64,000 nt of DNA from Piliocolobus tephrosceles (lineage: Eukaryota > Chordata > Mammalia > Primates > Cercopithecidae). Where the stretch lies: NCBI RefSeq assembly GCF_002776525.5, contig NC_045436.1, positions 55,716,254-55,780,253 of the forward strand, written 5' to 3'. The notes under the pieces are model-generated. The model was not told where the DNA came from. It ran no database searches and saw nothing but the letters and a program-made list of their open reading frames with translations. Below are positions 23,222 through 36,080 of the stretch, in pieces. The stretch's first letter is position 1; each line of letters starts with the position of its first letter. The translations under genes and the position numbers were made by a program.

Positions 23222-24994
23222 ATGGACTATAAGTGTTCAAATGAAAGAAAAAGTTACACATCTCTAACTTTAAATAAACAACTAGAAATAATTAAGTGAG
23301 GAAGCTATGAAAGTCAAGACAGATTTAAATCTAGGCCTCTTGTGCCATACAGTTAACCAAGTTCTGAATGCAAAAGAAAAGTTCTTGAAGAAAATTAAAA
23401 GTGCTACTCCAGTGAACAAGTGAATAAGAATAAGAATGTGAAATAGCCTCATTGTTGATATGGAGACAGCTTTAGGGGTCCGGATAGAAGACCAAACCAG
23501 CCACAACATTCCTTTAAGCCAAAACCTAAGGCAGAGAAGGGCCCTAACTCTCTTCAACTCTTTGAAGACTGACAGAGTTGAGCAAGCTGCAAAAGAAAAG
23601 TTGAAAGGTAACAAAGGTTGGTTCGTGAACTTTAAGAAGCCATCTTCATAACATAGAAATACAAAGTGAAGCATCAAGTGTGGAAGCTGCAGCAAATTAT
23701 TCAGATCTGAGATAACTGATGAAGAGTATTACCCTAAACAACAGATTTTTTATTATAGATGGAAGACCCTTCTGTTGGAAGAAGATGTCATACAAAATTT
23801 TCAAAGTAGAGTGAAGGAGTCGATGTCTGGCTTCAAAGCTTCAAAAGTACATGTGACTCTTTTGTTAAGGGTTAATGCAGTTAGTCACTTTAAGTTGAAG
23901 TTAGTTCTCATTTACCATGCCAATAATTCCATGGCCCTTAAGAATTATGTTAAATTCACTCAGCTTGTAGTATATAAATAGAACAACAAAGCCTGCATGA
24001 CAACACACCAGTTTTATCTTGGTTTTCTGAATATTATAAGTCCACTGTTGAGACCTACTGCTCAGGAAACAAACAAAAAACAAACAAACAAAAAAATCCT
24101 TTCAAAATACTGCTCATTTACAATGAGCTTAGTCAATCAAAAGCTGTTATGGAGATGTGCAGGGAGATTAATGTTATTTTCTTTCCCAATAACACAACAT
24201 TCATTCTGCAGTGCATGAATCAAAGAGTGATTTTCACTGTCAAGTCTTATTATTTAGGAAATACATTTGAAGGCAATAGCTGCCACAAAGAGTAATTTCT
24301 CTGATGGATCTGCACAAAGTAAATTGAAAACCTTATGGAAAGAATTAATCATTCTAGATGTCATTAAGAATATTTATGACTCATAGAAGATCAAAATATC
24401 AACATTCATAGGAGTTTGGAAGAAATTGATTTCAAGTCTCATGAATGACTTTGAGGAGTTAAAAGATTTCAGTGGAGGAAGTAACTGCAGATGTGGTAGC
24501 AACAGCAGGAGAACTAAAATTAGAAATGGAGCTGGAATCTGTGACTGAATTGGTACAACCTGAGACTAAAACTTTAAAGAATAAGAAATTACTAATTTTG
24601 GATAAGCAAAGAAAGTGGTTACTTGAGATGAAATCTCTTCCTGGTGAAGATGCTATGAGAGTTGTTGAAATGGCAACAAATAATTTAAAATGTTAGATAA
24701 AATTTGTTGATAAAGCAGTGGCAGGATTTATGAGGACTGACTCCAATTTTAAAAGAAGTTCCACCATGGGTAGAATGCTATCAAACAGCATGGTATGCTA
24801 CCAGAATTTTATTTGTGGAAAAAAAAAAAAAAAAAAGAGAGAGAATCAGTTGATACAGGACACTTCATTGTCATCTTATTTTTAAAAATGTGCCGAGCTA
24901 CCCCAACTTTGAGGAATCTCAACCCTGATTAGTCAGTACCCTTTAACATCAAGGCAAAAAGCATATAATCGCTGAAGGCTATATTGATTATTAG
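23222..24994 (+). pseudogene. Tigger1 transposase pseudogene
   Basis: The coding region of a pogo-superfamily (CENP-B-like DNA-binding plus DDE nuclease) transposase, broken by frameshifts and stops. It begins with an ATG at 23222 and the reading frame would end near 24992. Surviving pieces include 23460-23651 (DQTSHNIPLSQ, GWFVNFKK), 23775-23981 (MSGFKASKVHVTLLL, the region near the catalytic core) and 24472-24696 (VEEVTADVV-like C-terminal part). No intact transposase can be made. The antisense 137-codon frame at 23282-23695 is a shadow of this region. Confidence 0.9.
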
Positions 24995-25196
24995 CATGTT
25001 TTAACATAAAAGTATTTTAAATTAAGGTATACATGTTTTGAAGACATAATGCTATTGCATACTGAATAGATTACAGTCTAGTCTAAACATTATTCCCTGA
25101 GAAGCCAAAAAGTCCACATGACTTGCTTTATTGTGATATTGGCTTTATTGTGGTGATCTGGAACCAAAACTCCAGTGTTTCCAAGATATGTCTGTA

Positions 25197-27745
25197 TGCT
25201 GTTGGATGATATTCTTTGTAATCCACTGACTGCTGTTTAAATAGAGGGATGGGGGTATAGGCCAATCCATTAGTTGGATACCTTGATTAAACAATCTGAT
25301 TAATAAGTTCATTTATCTGATACATAACCTCAAAAAATGTCCTTACATCCTCATAGAGTTTTTATCATATTTGAAATAAATTATTTAAACCTATTTTGTA
25401 CTTAACACATACATACAGCACATAGTATGATTTAAATAAATGTTAGCTATGAGTATTCCAAAGTGAATAAAAGTAAAATTAGCTTTTAAACATTTTTAAA
25501 GTGTTGAAAAATGATTCTTATTTTTGGTAGCACCCAAGGAAAATATAATGCTACCCAGTACAGGTTTGCTTAACATTCATTTTGAAAGCAGTCTTGTCTT
25601 ACTAAAAAGGGAAACAGGAAAATTCAGGCCCTAATAATTTCTGTATGTTGTTTGAAAAAGTTAAAGATAAAAGAAGTATTAATCAAATAAATATCAGAAA
25701 CAGAAAGTTATAACAATATAATAGGAAATCAAGACAGCAAATGTGTGAATTTATATACCTGCAACATGTATTGCTAGGATAAATATTCATTATAATAGTT
25801 TTATTCTAGAAATTTTTTGAACATTTTTATACAAGTGATCTTTTTTCAGCTCATGGAATGCTGTCATTCATTTTTAAAAGCAAGAAGAAAGGAATAGTAC
25901 AGTAAAGCAATTTAATTTATTTAGATATTCTTCAAAAAGAAGCAAATTGTTTTTTAACCTCGCTGGCACTATTGAAAGGTATATATCAAGGAGTATGTAT
26001 TAGTATTGTAAAAAACACCCTTACATAGTAGCAATGTATATCTTACTGCAAAAATATCTAAAATCATAAGGTTTGATTTAAACAGAATTTTTCATTTACA
26101 AGCTTTATGATACTACCATATCTCTTTAAATAAAGATGTCAGTTTTCTTACCAATAAAATATGAAAAATAATACCTACTCTATTTTACTTGGATCAAGAA
26201 TTCATAATGCATGTCAATTTTCATACAAAAAGGGCAATAATAATAGGACAGTATGTGAATGTCTTTTTTTCTGTGACTCTTCTTTATTTTAGATAATTTA
26301 TTGCTAATATCATTTTGCTAATTCTCACATAATTTATATATGCAAAGATTAGTAATCCTGTGAGAAACAAAATAAATAGGACCTATACATATTTAAAAAA
26401 AAAAAAAAAGTCGTGTACACACAACATAGAGAACCCTATAGTGAATAAGTAGAAATGATTCCAGAGTTTGTAGTTTGCAAGACCATTAATTTTATTAGGT
26501 AAATTCTATCACATAAAACATATCCAGGAAAAAAAAAAGTTTTCATGTCAATATTTTTATGTTTTTCAATGCTTTTCAATGTCAATAGCTCTATAGGCCA
26601 AGTGAATTTTCTTTAAATGGATGCATTATTTTCAGGAAAAAAAGAAAAGCGTGGGAAACTCAATTACTATACCAACATTCACAGACACATAATACCTCAT
26701 ATAAGAATGACAACAAAAACTTAATAAAAGGATTGTAGATTTTTTTAAGTGATAGTCTTAAGTTTGATCAAACTACTATAAAAATTAATCAATCAATAAC
26801 TAAATGAGCTTCATTTACGTTCAATATTTTAATACTATTTTAGGAAATATATCACTGTTACCTGGAACTAGAGAGACAGGAACATTTATGGTTAGACATG
26901 GTGGCTCTAGAGTCAAAGGTTTAAATAAGGGTATGGGTAAGCTTATGATAGTACATTTACGTAGAAATTATAAATAGTTCTTAGGATTTCACTGTTACTT
27001 TACCAAGCGGTATAACATTAAACAATTAAAAAAAAAAAAAACACCAAAATCTGTTGTGCTTAACCAACCACCATTCTTCCTTTTTACTGTTAAATAATAA
27101 TATAGCCAGGATTGTGCTGGATATTTGTTTTAAGTATCTGTAATTTATTCTTTAGGATGTCACAATAAAGTTTAACATAAAATGTGTAGATTGAATGTTT
27201 TCAGATACATATTTTTTAAAAACTTTCATAAATTAACATAATTATTAGAAATAATATAAATAACAAAAATATAATTAAGAAAAATGAGAGATTGCCTCAT
27301 TGACTTTTTATACATCATTCTGTAAACTTATTACAACCAATAACTAATTCCAGTCACTATTTTAAGCAAATACACATGCAATGAATTATTCAAAATTAGT
27401 GTATTAGACATACCATCCACCTGAGAGTCTGACAATTTACTGATTTTCATTGCTTTAATATGATCTATTCAAAGGAAAGTGCTCAGAATTCTGTGAATAT
27501 TTCATTTATCTTCACATCACCTAGAGATTCGTTTTCGCCTTCTGTCTCTATTCAAGGAATTTATTCCATCCTTTATTTTTATTTTTATACTTTTTATGTA
27601 CAGAGATGTTTATTATATTATCATAGCAGAATACTAGAAAATCTAATTAATAATATAAAAGTGTTATATCATGGTACAGATATAGAATGGCATTTTAGGT
27701 ATCCATTAAAAATTTTTATGAATATTTTTAACCACATATGGAAAC
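25197..27745. other. AT-rich intergenic spacer
   Basis: Unassigned. Contains A-runs at 26394-26409 and 27028-27041. The 132-codon frame at 27460-27858 is rich in Phe, Tyr and Ile, crosses into L1 sequence and shows no family resemblance. Confidence 0.55.
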
Positions 27746-28474
27746 ATATATCACATAATTTTAAATTTAATTTTACATTTTTTCTTCCAAGTTTTAGATT
27801 CAGGGGGGTAAATGTGCAGGTTTCTTACATGTGTAAATGGTGTGTCATGGAGGATTAGTGTACAGATTTCATCATCCAGGTCATAAGCATAATATCCAAA
27901 AGAGAGATTTTTAATCCTCACTTTCCTCCCACACCCCACCTCAGGTAGGGCCCAGTGTCTGTTGTTCTCTTGTTTCCATGCCTACTCAGTGTTTAGCTCC
28001 CATTTAAAAGTGAGAACATGCAATATTTGGCTTTCTGTACCTGCATTAATTCACTTAGCATAGTGTCCTGTAGCAGCATTCATGTTGCCACAAATGACTT
28101 GATTTTCATCTTTTCTATGGCAGAGTATTATTCCATGGTGTATACATACTAGTTTCTTTTTTCTTTTATTTCTACTCCACCATTGATGAGCATCCAGCTT
28201 GATTTCAAGTCTTTGCTATTGTGAAGAGTGCTGTAATAAGCATATGTTTACACGAGTCTTTAAGGTAGAACAATTTATATTTCTCTGGGTATAGAGCCAA
28301 TAATGGGATTTCTGGGTCCAATGGTAATCCTGTTTTAAGTTTGAGCAATCTCTAAACTACTTTTCACGGTGGCTGAACTAATTTACATTCCCGCTAGCAA
28401 TGTAAAAGCATTCCTTTCCTCCACAACCTCACCAACATCTGTTATTTTTTGACTTTTTAAAACAGCACATTCTG

Positions 28475-29125
28475 ACTGGAGTGATATAGTATCTCATTGT
28501 GATTTTGATATGTCACATGTATTTCTTCTTCTAAAAGGTGTTTGTTAATGTCTTTTGCCCATGTTTTAATGGGGTTGTTTTTTGCTTGTACATTGGTTTA
28601 GTTCCTTATAGATGCTAGATCTTTGTCAGATGCATAGTTTGCAAAAATATTCTCCCATTCCGTACATTATTCTTTCACTCTGTTGGTAGTTTCTTTTGCT
28701 GTGCAGAAGCTCTTCAGTTTAATTAGATACCATTTGTCAATTTTTGCTTTTGTAGCAATTGCTTTTGGCATCTTCATCATGCAATCTTTGCCATTCTCCC
28801 TGGTGTGAGATGGTATTTCATTGTGATTCTCATTTGCATTTCTATAATGATCAAATATTTCGAACATTTTTTCATAGGTTTGTTGGTCACATGTATGTCT
28901 TCTTTTGAGAAGTGTTAGTTCATAGTTTTTGCCCAGTTTTTAATGAGGGTGCTTGGTTTTTGCTTGTTAATTTGTTTGAGTTTCTAATAGTTTCTGGATG
29001 TTAGACCTTTGTCAGATACATAGTTTGCAAATATTTTCTTCCATTCTGTAGGGTATCTGTTTACACTGTTGATAGTTTCTCTTGTTATGTAAAAGATCTT
29101 TCATTTAATTAGGTACAACTTTTTC
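28475..29125 (-). repeat. Tandem duplicate of an L1 ORF2 3' segment
   Basis: The antisense L1 text from 'agtatctcattgtgattttgatatg' through 'gctgtgcagaagctcttcagtttaattag' (28475-28795) is followed by a second, diverged copy of the same stretch (28797-29125: 'gtatttcattgtgattctcatttgc' through 'ttaattaggtacaac'). Either a roughly 320-bp tandem duplication or two overlapping L1 insertions joined end to end. Confidence 0.7.
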
Positions 29126-29139
29126 TATTTTTTGTTTTT

Positions 29140-29479
29140 GGCCAGGCACAGTAGTTCATGACTGTAATCTAGAACTTCAAGAGGCCGAGGTCTGAGGATC
29201 ACTTGAACCCAGGAGTTCAAGACTAGCCTGAGGAACACAGGGATACTCTGTCCCTATTTAAAAAAATTTAAAAATAGCCAGACATTGTAGCACAGAGAAA
29301 ATATAAATTAGCCAGGCATTGTGGCATATGCCTTCAGCCTACTTAGAAGGCTGAGGTGGGGGGGATTGCTTGAGCCCAGGAGATAGAGACTACAGAGGCT
29401 GCAGTGGGCAATTATTACACCACCTCACCCCAGCCTGAGTGTCAGAGTGAGACCTTGTCTCTCAAAAAAAAAAAAAAAG
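29140..29479 (+). repeat. Old Alu (AluJ-like) with internal duplication
   Basis: Starts 'gccaggcacagtagttcatgactgtaatc' and ends in an A-run at 29465-29478. Many substitutions. The segment 'gccagacattgtagcacag...' is followed by 'gccaggcattgtggcatatg', a local repeat of the right-monomer start. Inserted in the antisense L1, which resumes at about 29480. Confidence 0.88.
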
Positions 29480-32400
29480 GATTTTGTTGCCATTCTTTTC
29501 AGAGTCTTTGTTATGAAGTCTCTGTCTATGTCCAGAATGGTATTTACTAGGTTTTCTTTAGGGATTTGTGTTGTTTTAGATTTTACATTTAAGACTTTAA
29601 CCTATCTTGAGTTGATATTTGTGTATAGTGAAAGGAAGGGGAACAGTATCAATCTTCTGGATATGGCTAGCCAGCTATCCTAGAACCACTTATTGAATAG
29701 AGAGTCCTTTCTCCATTGCTTAGTTTTGTTGACTTTGTCAAAGATCAGATGGCTGTAGATGGAGCTTTATTTCTGAGTTCTCTATTCTGTTCCGTTGGTC
29801 TACGTGTCTGTCTTTGTAGTAAAAACATGCTATTTTGGTTACTGTGGCCTTGCAGCATAGTATAAAGTTGGGTAATGTGATGCCTCTGGCTTTGTTCTTT
29901 TTATTTCAAATTGCTTTGTCTAATTAGTCTCTTTTTAAGTTCTATATGAATTTTAGAATAGTTTCTTTTTTTCAATTCTGTTAAAAATGTGTTGGTATTT
30001 TGATAGGAATAACATTGAATCTATAAATTGCTTTGGGCAGTATAACCACTTTAACAACATTGATTCTTTCTATCCATGAGTATGAAATGTTTTTCTATTT
30101 GTTTGTGTCATCTATGATTTCTTTAAGCAGTGTTTTATAGTTCTCTTTGTAGGGACATTTTACCTCTCTAATTAGCTGTGTTCTTAGGTAGTTTATTGTT
30201 TTTGCAACTATTGTGAATGAAGTTGCATTCGTGATTTGGCTCTCAGTTTGGACATATTGATGTATAGAAATGGTACTTATTTTTGTACATTGATTTTGTA
30301 TCCTGAAACTTTGCTGAACTTTTTTTTATCAGATGTAAAAGTCTTTGGGCAGAGACTATGGTGTTCTCTAGGTATAGAAACATCATTAGCAAAGATAAAT
30401 AGTTTGACTTCCTCTCTTCTTACTTGGATGTCTTTTATTTCCTTCTCTTGCCTCATTGCTCTGGCTAGGACTTCCAGTGCTATGGTGAATAAAGGGTGAG
30501 AGTGGGCATACTTGTCTTGTTCTGGTTCTTTGGCTGGGGGTTTGTCGTAGATGATTCATTATTTTGAGTTTTTTTTTTTTTTATGCCTAATTTGTTGAGT
30601 GTTTATAACATGAAGAAATGTTAAATGTTATGAAAAACCTTTTCTCTAGCTATTGAAATGATTGTGTGGTTTCTGTTTTTTAGTTCTTTTTATGTGTTGA
30701 ATCATATTTATTGATTTGTATGTATCAAATCAACCTTGCATCCCCAAAATAAAGCCTACTTGATCATGATAGATTGGCTTTTTGATGTGATGCTGGATTC
30801 AGTTTGCTAGTATGTTGTTGAGGACTTTCAAATCCATGTTCATCAGAAATATTGGCATGAAGTTTTCACTTTTTGTTGGGTGATTCCAGATTCTGGTGTT
30901 AGAATGATGCTGGCCTCACAGAATGATTATAGGGGAGAGTTCCTTCTCCCTAACTTTTTTTGGGGGAATAGTTTCAGATTCCCCAAATAGATTTGTATCA
31001 GAATTTTACAAAATATCTGGTAGAATTTGCCTGTGAATACTTCTGGCCTAGGTCTTTTCCTGATTGATAGCTATTTGTAACTGATTTAATTTCCAAATTT
31101 CATATTGTTTTTCTCAGTGTTTTATTTTCTGGTTCAACATTGGGAGGTTGTATATTTTCAGGAACCTATCTATTTATTTTAGGTTTTCTAGTTTGTGTGC
31201 ATAGAAGTGTCTACAATACTCTCTGAGAGGTTTTACAATCTCTGATGGGTTAGTGGTAATGTCTGTCATTTATGATTGTGTTTATTTGGAACATTTTTCT
31301 TTTTATAATTATTAGTCTACCTGGCGGTGTATTAATCTCATTTATTTTTTCAGATAGAAAACTTTTGGTTTTGTTGATATTTTGTACACTTTTTGTGCCA
31401 TTCACATTTTATTTTGGTTATTTCTTTTCTTCTGCTAGCTTTAGGGTTATTCTTGTTTACTCTAGATCCTCTAGGTGTAATGTTAGTTTACTGATTTGAT
31501 TTTTTTAACTTTTTAATTTTTGATGTGGTTTTTAGTGCTATAAACTTTCCTTTTAGCATTGGTTTAGCTGTGTACCAGAGATTCTAGCAGGTTATATATT
31601 TGTTTACATCTGTTTTGAATAATTTCATGATTTCTACTTTAATTATATTGTTTACTCAAACGTCCTTTGGGAGCATATTTAAAAATTTATATGTAATCAT
31701 ATGGTTTTGAGAGTTCTCTTTGGCATTGATTTCTATTTTTATTGCACTGTGTTCTGAGAGTGTGGTTGGTATGATTTTAATTATTTTTAATTTGTTGCAA
31801 AGAACTGCTTTATGGCCAACTGTGTAGTCAATCTTAGAATATGTGCCATGTGCAGAGGAGAATAATATATATTCTGTTGTTGTTGGATGAAGTGTTCTGT
31901 AGATGTCTATTAGGTCCATTTGGTCAAGTGTCAAATCTAGGTTCTGAATAACTTCATTAGTTTTCTTGCTAAAGTATCTGTTTAACGTCAGACAGTGGAG
32001 TGTTGAAATCTCCCACTATTACTGTATTGTTCTCTATCTTTGTAGGTCTCTAAGAACTTGTTTTATGAATCTAGGTGTTCTCATGTTGGGTATATATACA
32101 TTTAAGATAGTTAAGTCTTCTTGTTGAATTAAACCTTTTATCATTACGTAATCCCATTCTTTGTTCTTTTTTCTTTGTTTGTTTATGATTTAAAGTCTGT
32201 TTTGTCTAAAATAAGAATAGCAACCAAGCTCCTTTTTTGTTTTTGACTTGCTTGGTAGATTTTTCTCCATTCCTTTATTTTGAATCTATGGATGTCACTG
32301 CATATGAGATGGATCTCTTGAAGGCAGCATACAGTTGGGTCTTGTTTCTTTATCCAACTTGCCACTCTAAAATTTAAGTGCAGTGTTTAGCCCATATATG

Positions 32401-33256
32401 TTCAAGGTTACTATTGATATGTGTAGATTTAATCCTGTCATGTTAGCTGGTTGTTATATAGATTTTATCGTGCAATTGTTTTATAGTTTCAATTGTCTAT
32501 GTATTTGTCTATGTGTCTTTCATCTATGTGTCTTTGTGGTGACTGGTAACATTCTTTTGTTTTCATATTTAGTTCTCCATTAAGGACCTCTTGTAAGGCA
32601 GGTCTGGTGGTAGCAAATTCCTTAGCATTCCCTAGTCTGAAAAAGATTTTATTTCACCTTTATTTATGAAGATTAGTTTGGTTGGATATGAAATTAATGG
32701 TTGCAATTTATTTTATTTAAGGATGCTGAATATAGGTCCACAATCTTTTCTGGCTTGCAGGGTTTCAGCTGAAAGGTTCACTGTTAGCATGATGGGGTTT
32801 GTTTTGTGGGTAACCTGCCCCTTCTTTCTAGCTGCCTTTTATATTTTTTCTTTCATTTTGACCTTGGAGAATCTGATGAATATGTGTCTTGGCGATGGTT
32901 GTCTTGTAAGGTATTTCACAAGGCTTCTCTGAATTTCCTGAATTTGAATGTTGATCTCTCTAGTGAGCTTGTGGAAACTTTTATGGACATTATCTTCAAA
33001 TATGTTTTCCAACTTGTTTGCTCTTTCTCCCTCCCTTTCACGGATGCCAAGGGGTCATAGATTTGGTCTTTTTACATAATCTCATATTTCTCAGAGGATT
33101 TGTTCATTATTTTTTCTTCATTTTTGTCTGATTGAGTTGACTCTAAAACCTGATCTTTAAGCTCTGATACTCTTCCCTCAGCTTGGTCTAGTCTGCTGTT
33201 AATACTTCTGATTGTATTATGAAAGTCTTGCAGTGAGTTTTTCAGCTCTATTAGAT

Positions 33257-34349
33257 AAGGTTGGTACTTTCTTTTTTTTTCTTTGTTTTTAATTTTCATT
33301 TTTATTTCTTCTAAAAAAAACAACAAAACAAAATACATGTGCAGAATGTGCAGGTTTGTTATATAGGTATAGGAGTGCCTTGGAGGTTTGTAACACCTAT
33401 TGACCCATCTTCTAAGTTCCCTCCACTCACCCCCCATCCCCCAACAGGCCCTGGTGTGTGTTGTTCCCCTCCTTGTGTCCATATGTTCTCAATATTCAAC
33501 TACCACTTATGAGTCAGAACATGCAGTGTTTGGTTTTCTCTTCCTGTGTTAGTTTGCTAAGGATGATGGCTTCCAGCTTTAACTATGTTCCTGTGAGAAC
33601 CTTTATCCATGTTCCTACAAAGAAGACCCTATATAGCCAAGACCACCCTAAGCAAAATGAGCAAAGCTGGAGGCATCATGCTACATGACTTCAAACTACA
33701 CTAGAAGGCTACAGTAACAAAAATGGCATGCTACTGGTACCAAAACAGACATACAGACCAATGGAGCAGAACAGAGACCTCAGAAATAACACCACACATC
33801 TACAACCATCTGATCGTCGATGAACCTGACAAAAACAAGCAATGAGGAAAGGATCCCCTATTCAGTAAATGATGCAGGGAAAACTGGCTAACCATATGCA
33901 GAAAACTGAAACTGGACACATTCCTTACACCTTATACAAAAATTAACTCAGAATGGATTAAAAACTTAAATATAAAACCCCAAACCATAAGAATCCTAGA
34001 AGAAAACCTAGGCAATACCATTCAGGACATAGGCATGGGCAATAAAAACCAAAATTGACAAATGGGATCTAATTAAACTAAAGAGCTTCTGCACAGCAAA
34101 GTAAACTATCATCAGAGTGAAGAGGCAACCTACAGAATGGGAGAATTTTTTTTCAATCTACCCATCTGACAAAGGTCTAACATACAGAATTTACAAGGAA
34201 CTTAAACATATTTAAGAGAAAAAACAACCCCATCAAAAAGTGAGTGCAGGATATGAAAAGACATTTCTCAAAAGAATACATTTTTGTGGCCAACAAACAT
34301 ATGAAACAAAGCTCAAAATCACTTATTATCACAAGGCTGATACTTTCTT
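33257..34349 (-). mobile_element. L1 insertion with 5' inversion (twin priming)
   Basis: Left part (about 33330-33620) is an L1 3' end on the minus strand ('acatgtgcagaatgtgcaggtttgtta', 'aacaggccctggtgtgtgttgttcccc'). Right part (about 33621-34330) is L1 ORF2 on the plus strand ('gcaaagctggaggcatcatgctac' through 'gacatttctcaaaagaa'). This head-to-head layout with loss of the sequence between the two parts is what twin priming leaves. Imperfect 17-bp flanks 'aaggttggtactttctt' (33257-33273) and 'aaggctgatactttctt' (34333-34349) are a plausible target duplication. The host is ORF1 of the older antisense L1. Confidence 0.82.
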
Positions 34350-35735
34350 AAAGTGGCTATTCTTGTCTTTCAGGGTTTGTATTGTTTTATTGAATTCCTT
34401 TGATTCTTTACATTAGATTTCAACTCTTTCCTGAGTCTCAATGATCTTTGTTACCATACAGATTCTGAATTCTGTGTTGCTCATTTTAGTTATTTTGATC
34501 TTGTTATAAACTGTTACTGGGGAGTAGGTGCAGTTTTTTGGAGGCAAGTAGACACTGGCTTTTTGAGTTTCTGGAATTCTTATACTAGTTCCTTCTTACA
34601 TGTGTGGGCTGGGGTTAAGTTCCTTTAATCCTTGAAGTTGCTGTGTTTTGAGTGGGACTTTTTGCATGTGTATTCTTTGATGCTTTTCAGTGTTTGTGTT
34701 AGATTTTGCACTAACTAGACTGGCTTTATTTCTGAATGATTTCAGGGGGACAAAGCTTAGCTGAGTACTCCTAAGCTGTATGCTTTTGCACTGGAGGGTT
34801 GAGAACTGGCCCATAGTTTTGTTGTCTGGCCCCTCAAGCTGAAGCACCTGCTCTGCTAGAGAGACAGAAATGTTCCTGGTCCACTGGCAACAACACTTTC
34901 ATTGTGGGGAGGGTGCTGGCAAGAGTGCTTAATTGGGGAAGTGATGGCTAATATAAGCAAAGTGGTGGGAGGTGGCTGCAGGCAAGTGCATGTTGGCAAA
35001 GTCATTGAGGGGTGCTGTGGATGCATGTGAGCCAGTGGAGATCCATCTGCAGAATCTCTCTGATAGGAGGGGTTACTTGTGGAGGAGCTATGGCAGTGGC
35101 CTCTGGGAAGCACCTTGTTTGGCATCTGAAACTGCCACAAGTGAATGTGACCAGGTAGGGACACTGAGAGAGGCCAAAAGACACAAGGACACTCAGATCA
35201 GACTGGCCTCATCTGAACAGCAAGAGGGCCTTGTTCTGTCCAGGTCTGACAGTCAACAAAGGGCAAAGCCACGTACAAGAATGTGGCAGGACTTGGCGGA
35301 TGGGTGTCCCTGGCTGTGCTCTACTTCAGCCATTCCTGCATCAAATCCTCTGGGTTCTCCACTGTCTGGAGTCCTGTTCCTTCCAACTCTCCAAGCAGCT
35401 TTTTATGTCTGCTCAAATGTCTGTGGGGGTCACGGGGTCTCCTGCAGCTAGGATTCTGGAAGTCCATGGTGATGGTGGGCCGCTCCATACCTTTCAAACT
35501 CACCCCTTTTTCATGAGTCACTTGAGGCCAAGAAGGAGTCCTGGTGGTTGACAACCCCATACAACGTTCCTAGCTTTCTCCCATTTCAGTTCAGAGTCTA
35601 TGTTGTCCCTGTATCCCCTCTCAACACCTTCCTTCCATAGATCTGTCCAGAGTGTGCTGGTCTTCTTGGTAACCTGGTCTCTCATTGGAAGAAGACATTC
35701 CTCTCTGCATTAGTCAGCCATCTTTGCTTTTATCA

Positions 35736-36080
35736 ATTTTTCACCATCCTTTTTCAAACAACATTTTGCTATCTAACACACTAGAACATCTTCTCCAACT
35801 CTTTTATGCATAACCCCACCCAAAACAAGATTCGCCTTTTTCACTGTGATCTCCTGTTTGTATCTGTGATTACCCAATATCCTGTATTCCAGATAAGGAT
35901 TGTGGCAAACTAATGTCCAAATGTAATTCAGTGAATGATGAAGGTTCTTAACTCCTCCTTCTCTTCTTGTCTTGAATTTAAGCATTCCCTAAATTTCTAA
36001 ATGTGATTGTCTTTCTTCGTTTTGTTACCCTCTTTGGAAAAATTGTGCATTTCTGTTATTTCAATTTTTTAAATTTACCA
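35736..36080. other. Spacer between two divergent L1 5' ends
   Basis: About 350 bp of unassigned sequence. It separates the 5' end of the antisense L1 (ends about 35735) from the 5' region of the plus-strand L1 (from about 36080). No gene seen. Confidence 0.5.

Larger units (their letters stand above)
22474..25194 (+). mobile_element. Tigger1 DNA transposon, full length but decayed
   Basis: Both terminal inverted repeats are recognisable. The left end 'aaggcctagtttgttatattgtgcttc' and the right end '...ccaagatatgtctg' pair as degenerate copies of one Tigger1 terminus. TA dinucleotides flank the element at 22472-22473 and 25195-25196, the target duplication of Tc1/mariner-pogo transposons. 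Without the inserted Alu the length is about 2.4 kb, as expected for full-length Tigger1. It contains the remains of a pogo-type transposase gene. Such elements have been immobile in primates for tens of millions of years. Confidence 0.92.
27750..35735 (-). repeat. Near full-length old L1 (L1PB/L1MA-like), antisense, decayed
   Basis: Reading leftwards from 35735: a GC-rich 5'UTR (about 34380-35735, ending in 'agtcagccatctttgc', whose complement is an L1 5' end with the AAGATGGC motif). Then ORF1 remains (33072-33250, with LKNSLQDFHNTIRSINSRLDQAEGR), the ORF2 endonuclease (32183-32365 with DPTVCCLQEIHL; 31656-31934 with DLIDIYRTLHP and SEHSAIKIE) and reverse transcriptase. The ORF2 C-terminus (28667-28867 with KIDKWYLIKLKSFCTAKET) and the 3'UTR from 27760 follow. 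An Alu and a small L1 are inserted, and part of the ORF2 3' region is present twice. About 6.2 kb without these, so close to complete. Many stops and frameshifts, so inactive. Confidence 0.88.

Noticed and set aside
23282..23695. 137-codon minus-strand frame
   Set aside because: Exact antisense of the Tigger1 transposase remnant. The coding identity is on the plus strand.
34972..35451. 159-codon plus-strand frame and overlapping frames of 60-106 codons
   Set aside because: They lie in the GC-rich 5'UTR of an antisense old L1, where stops are scarce by base composition. No protein family resemblance.
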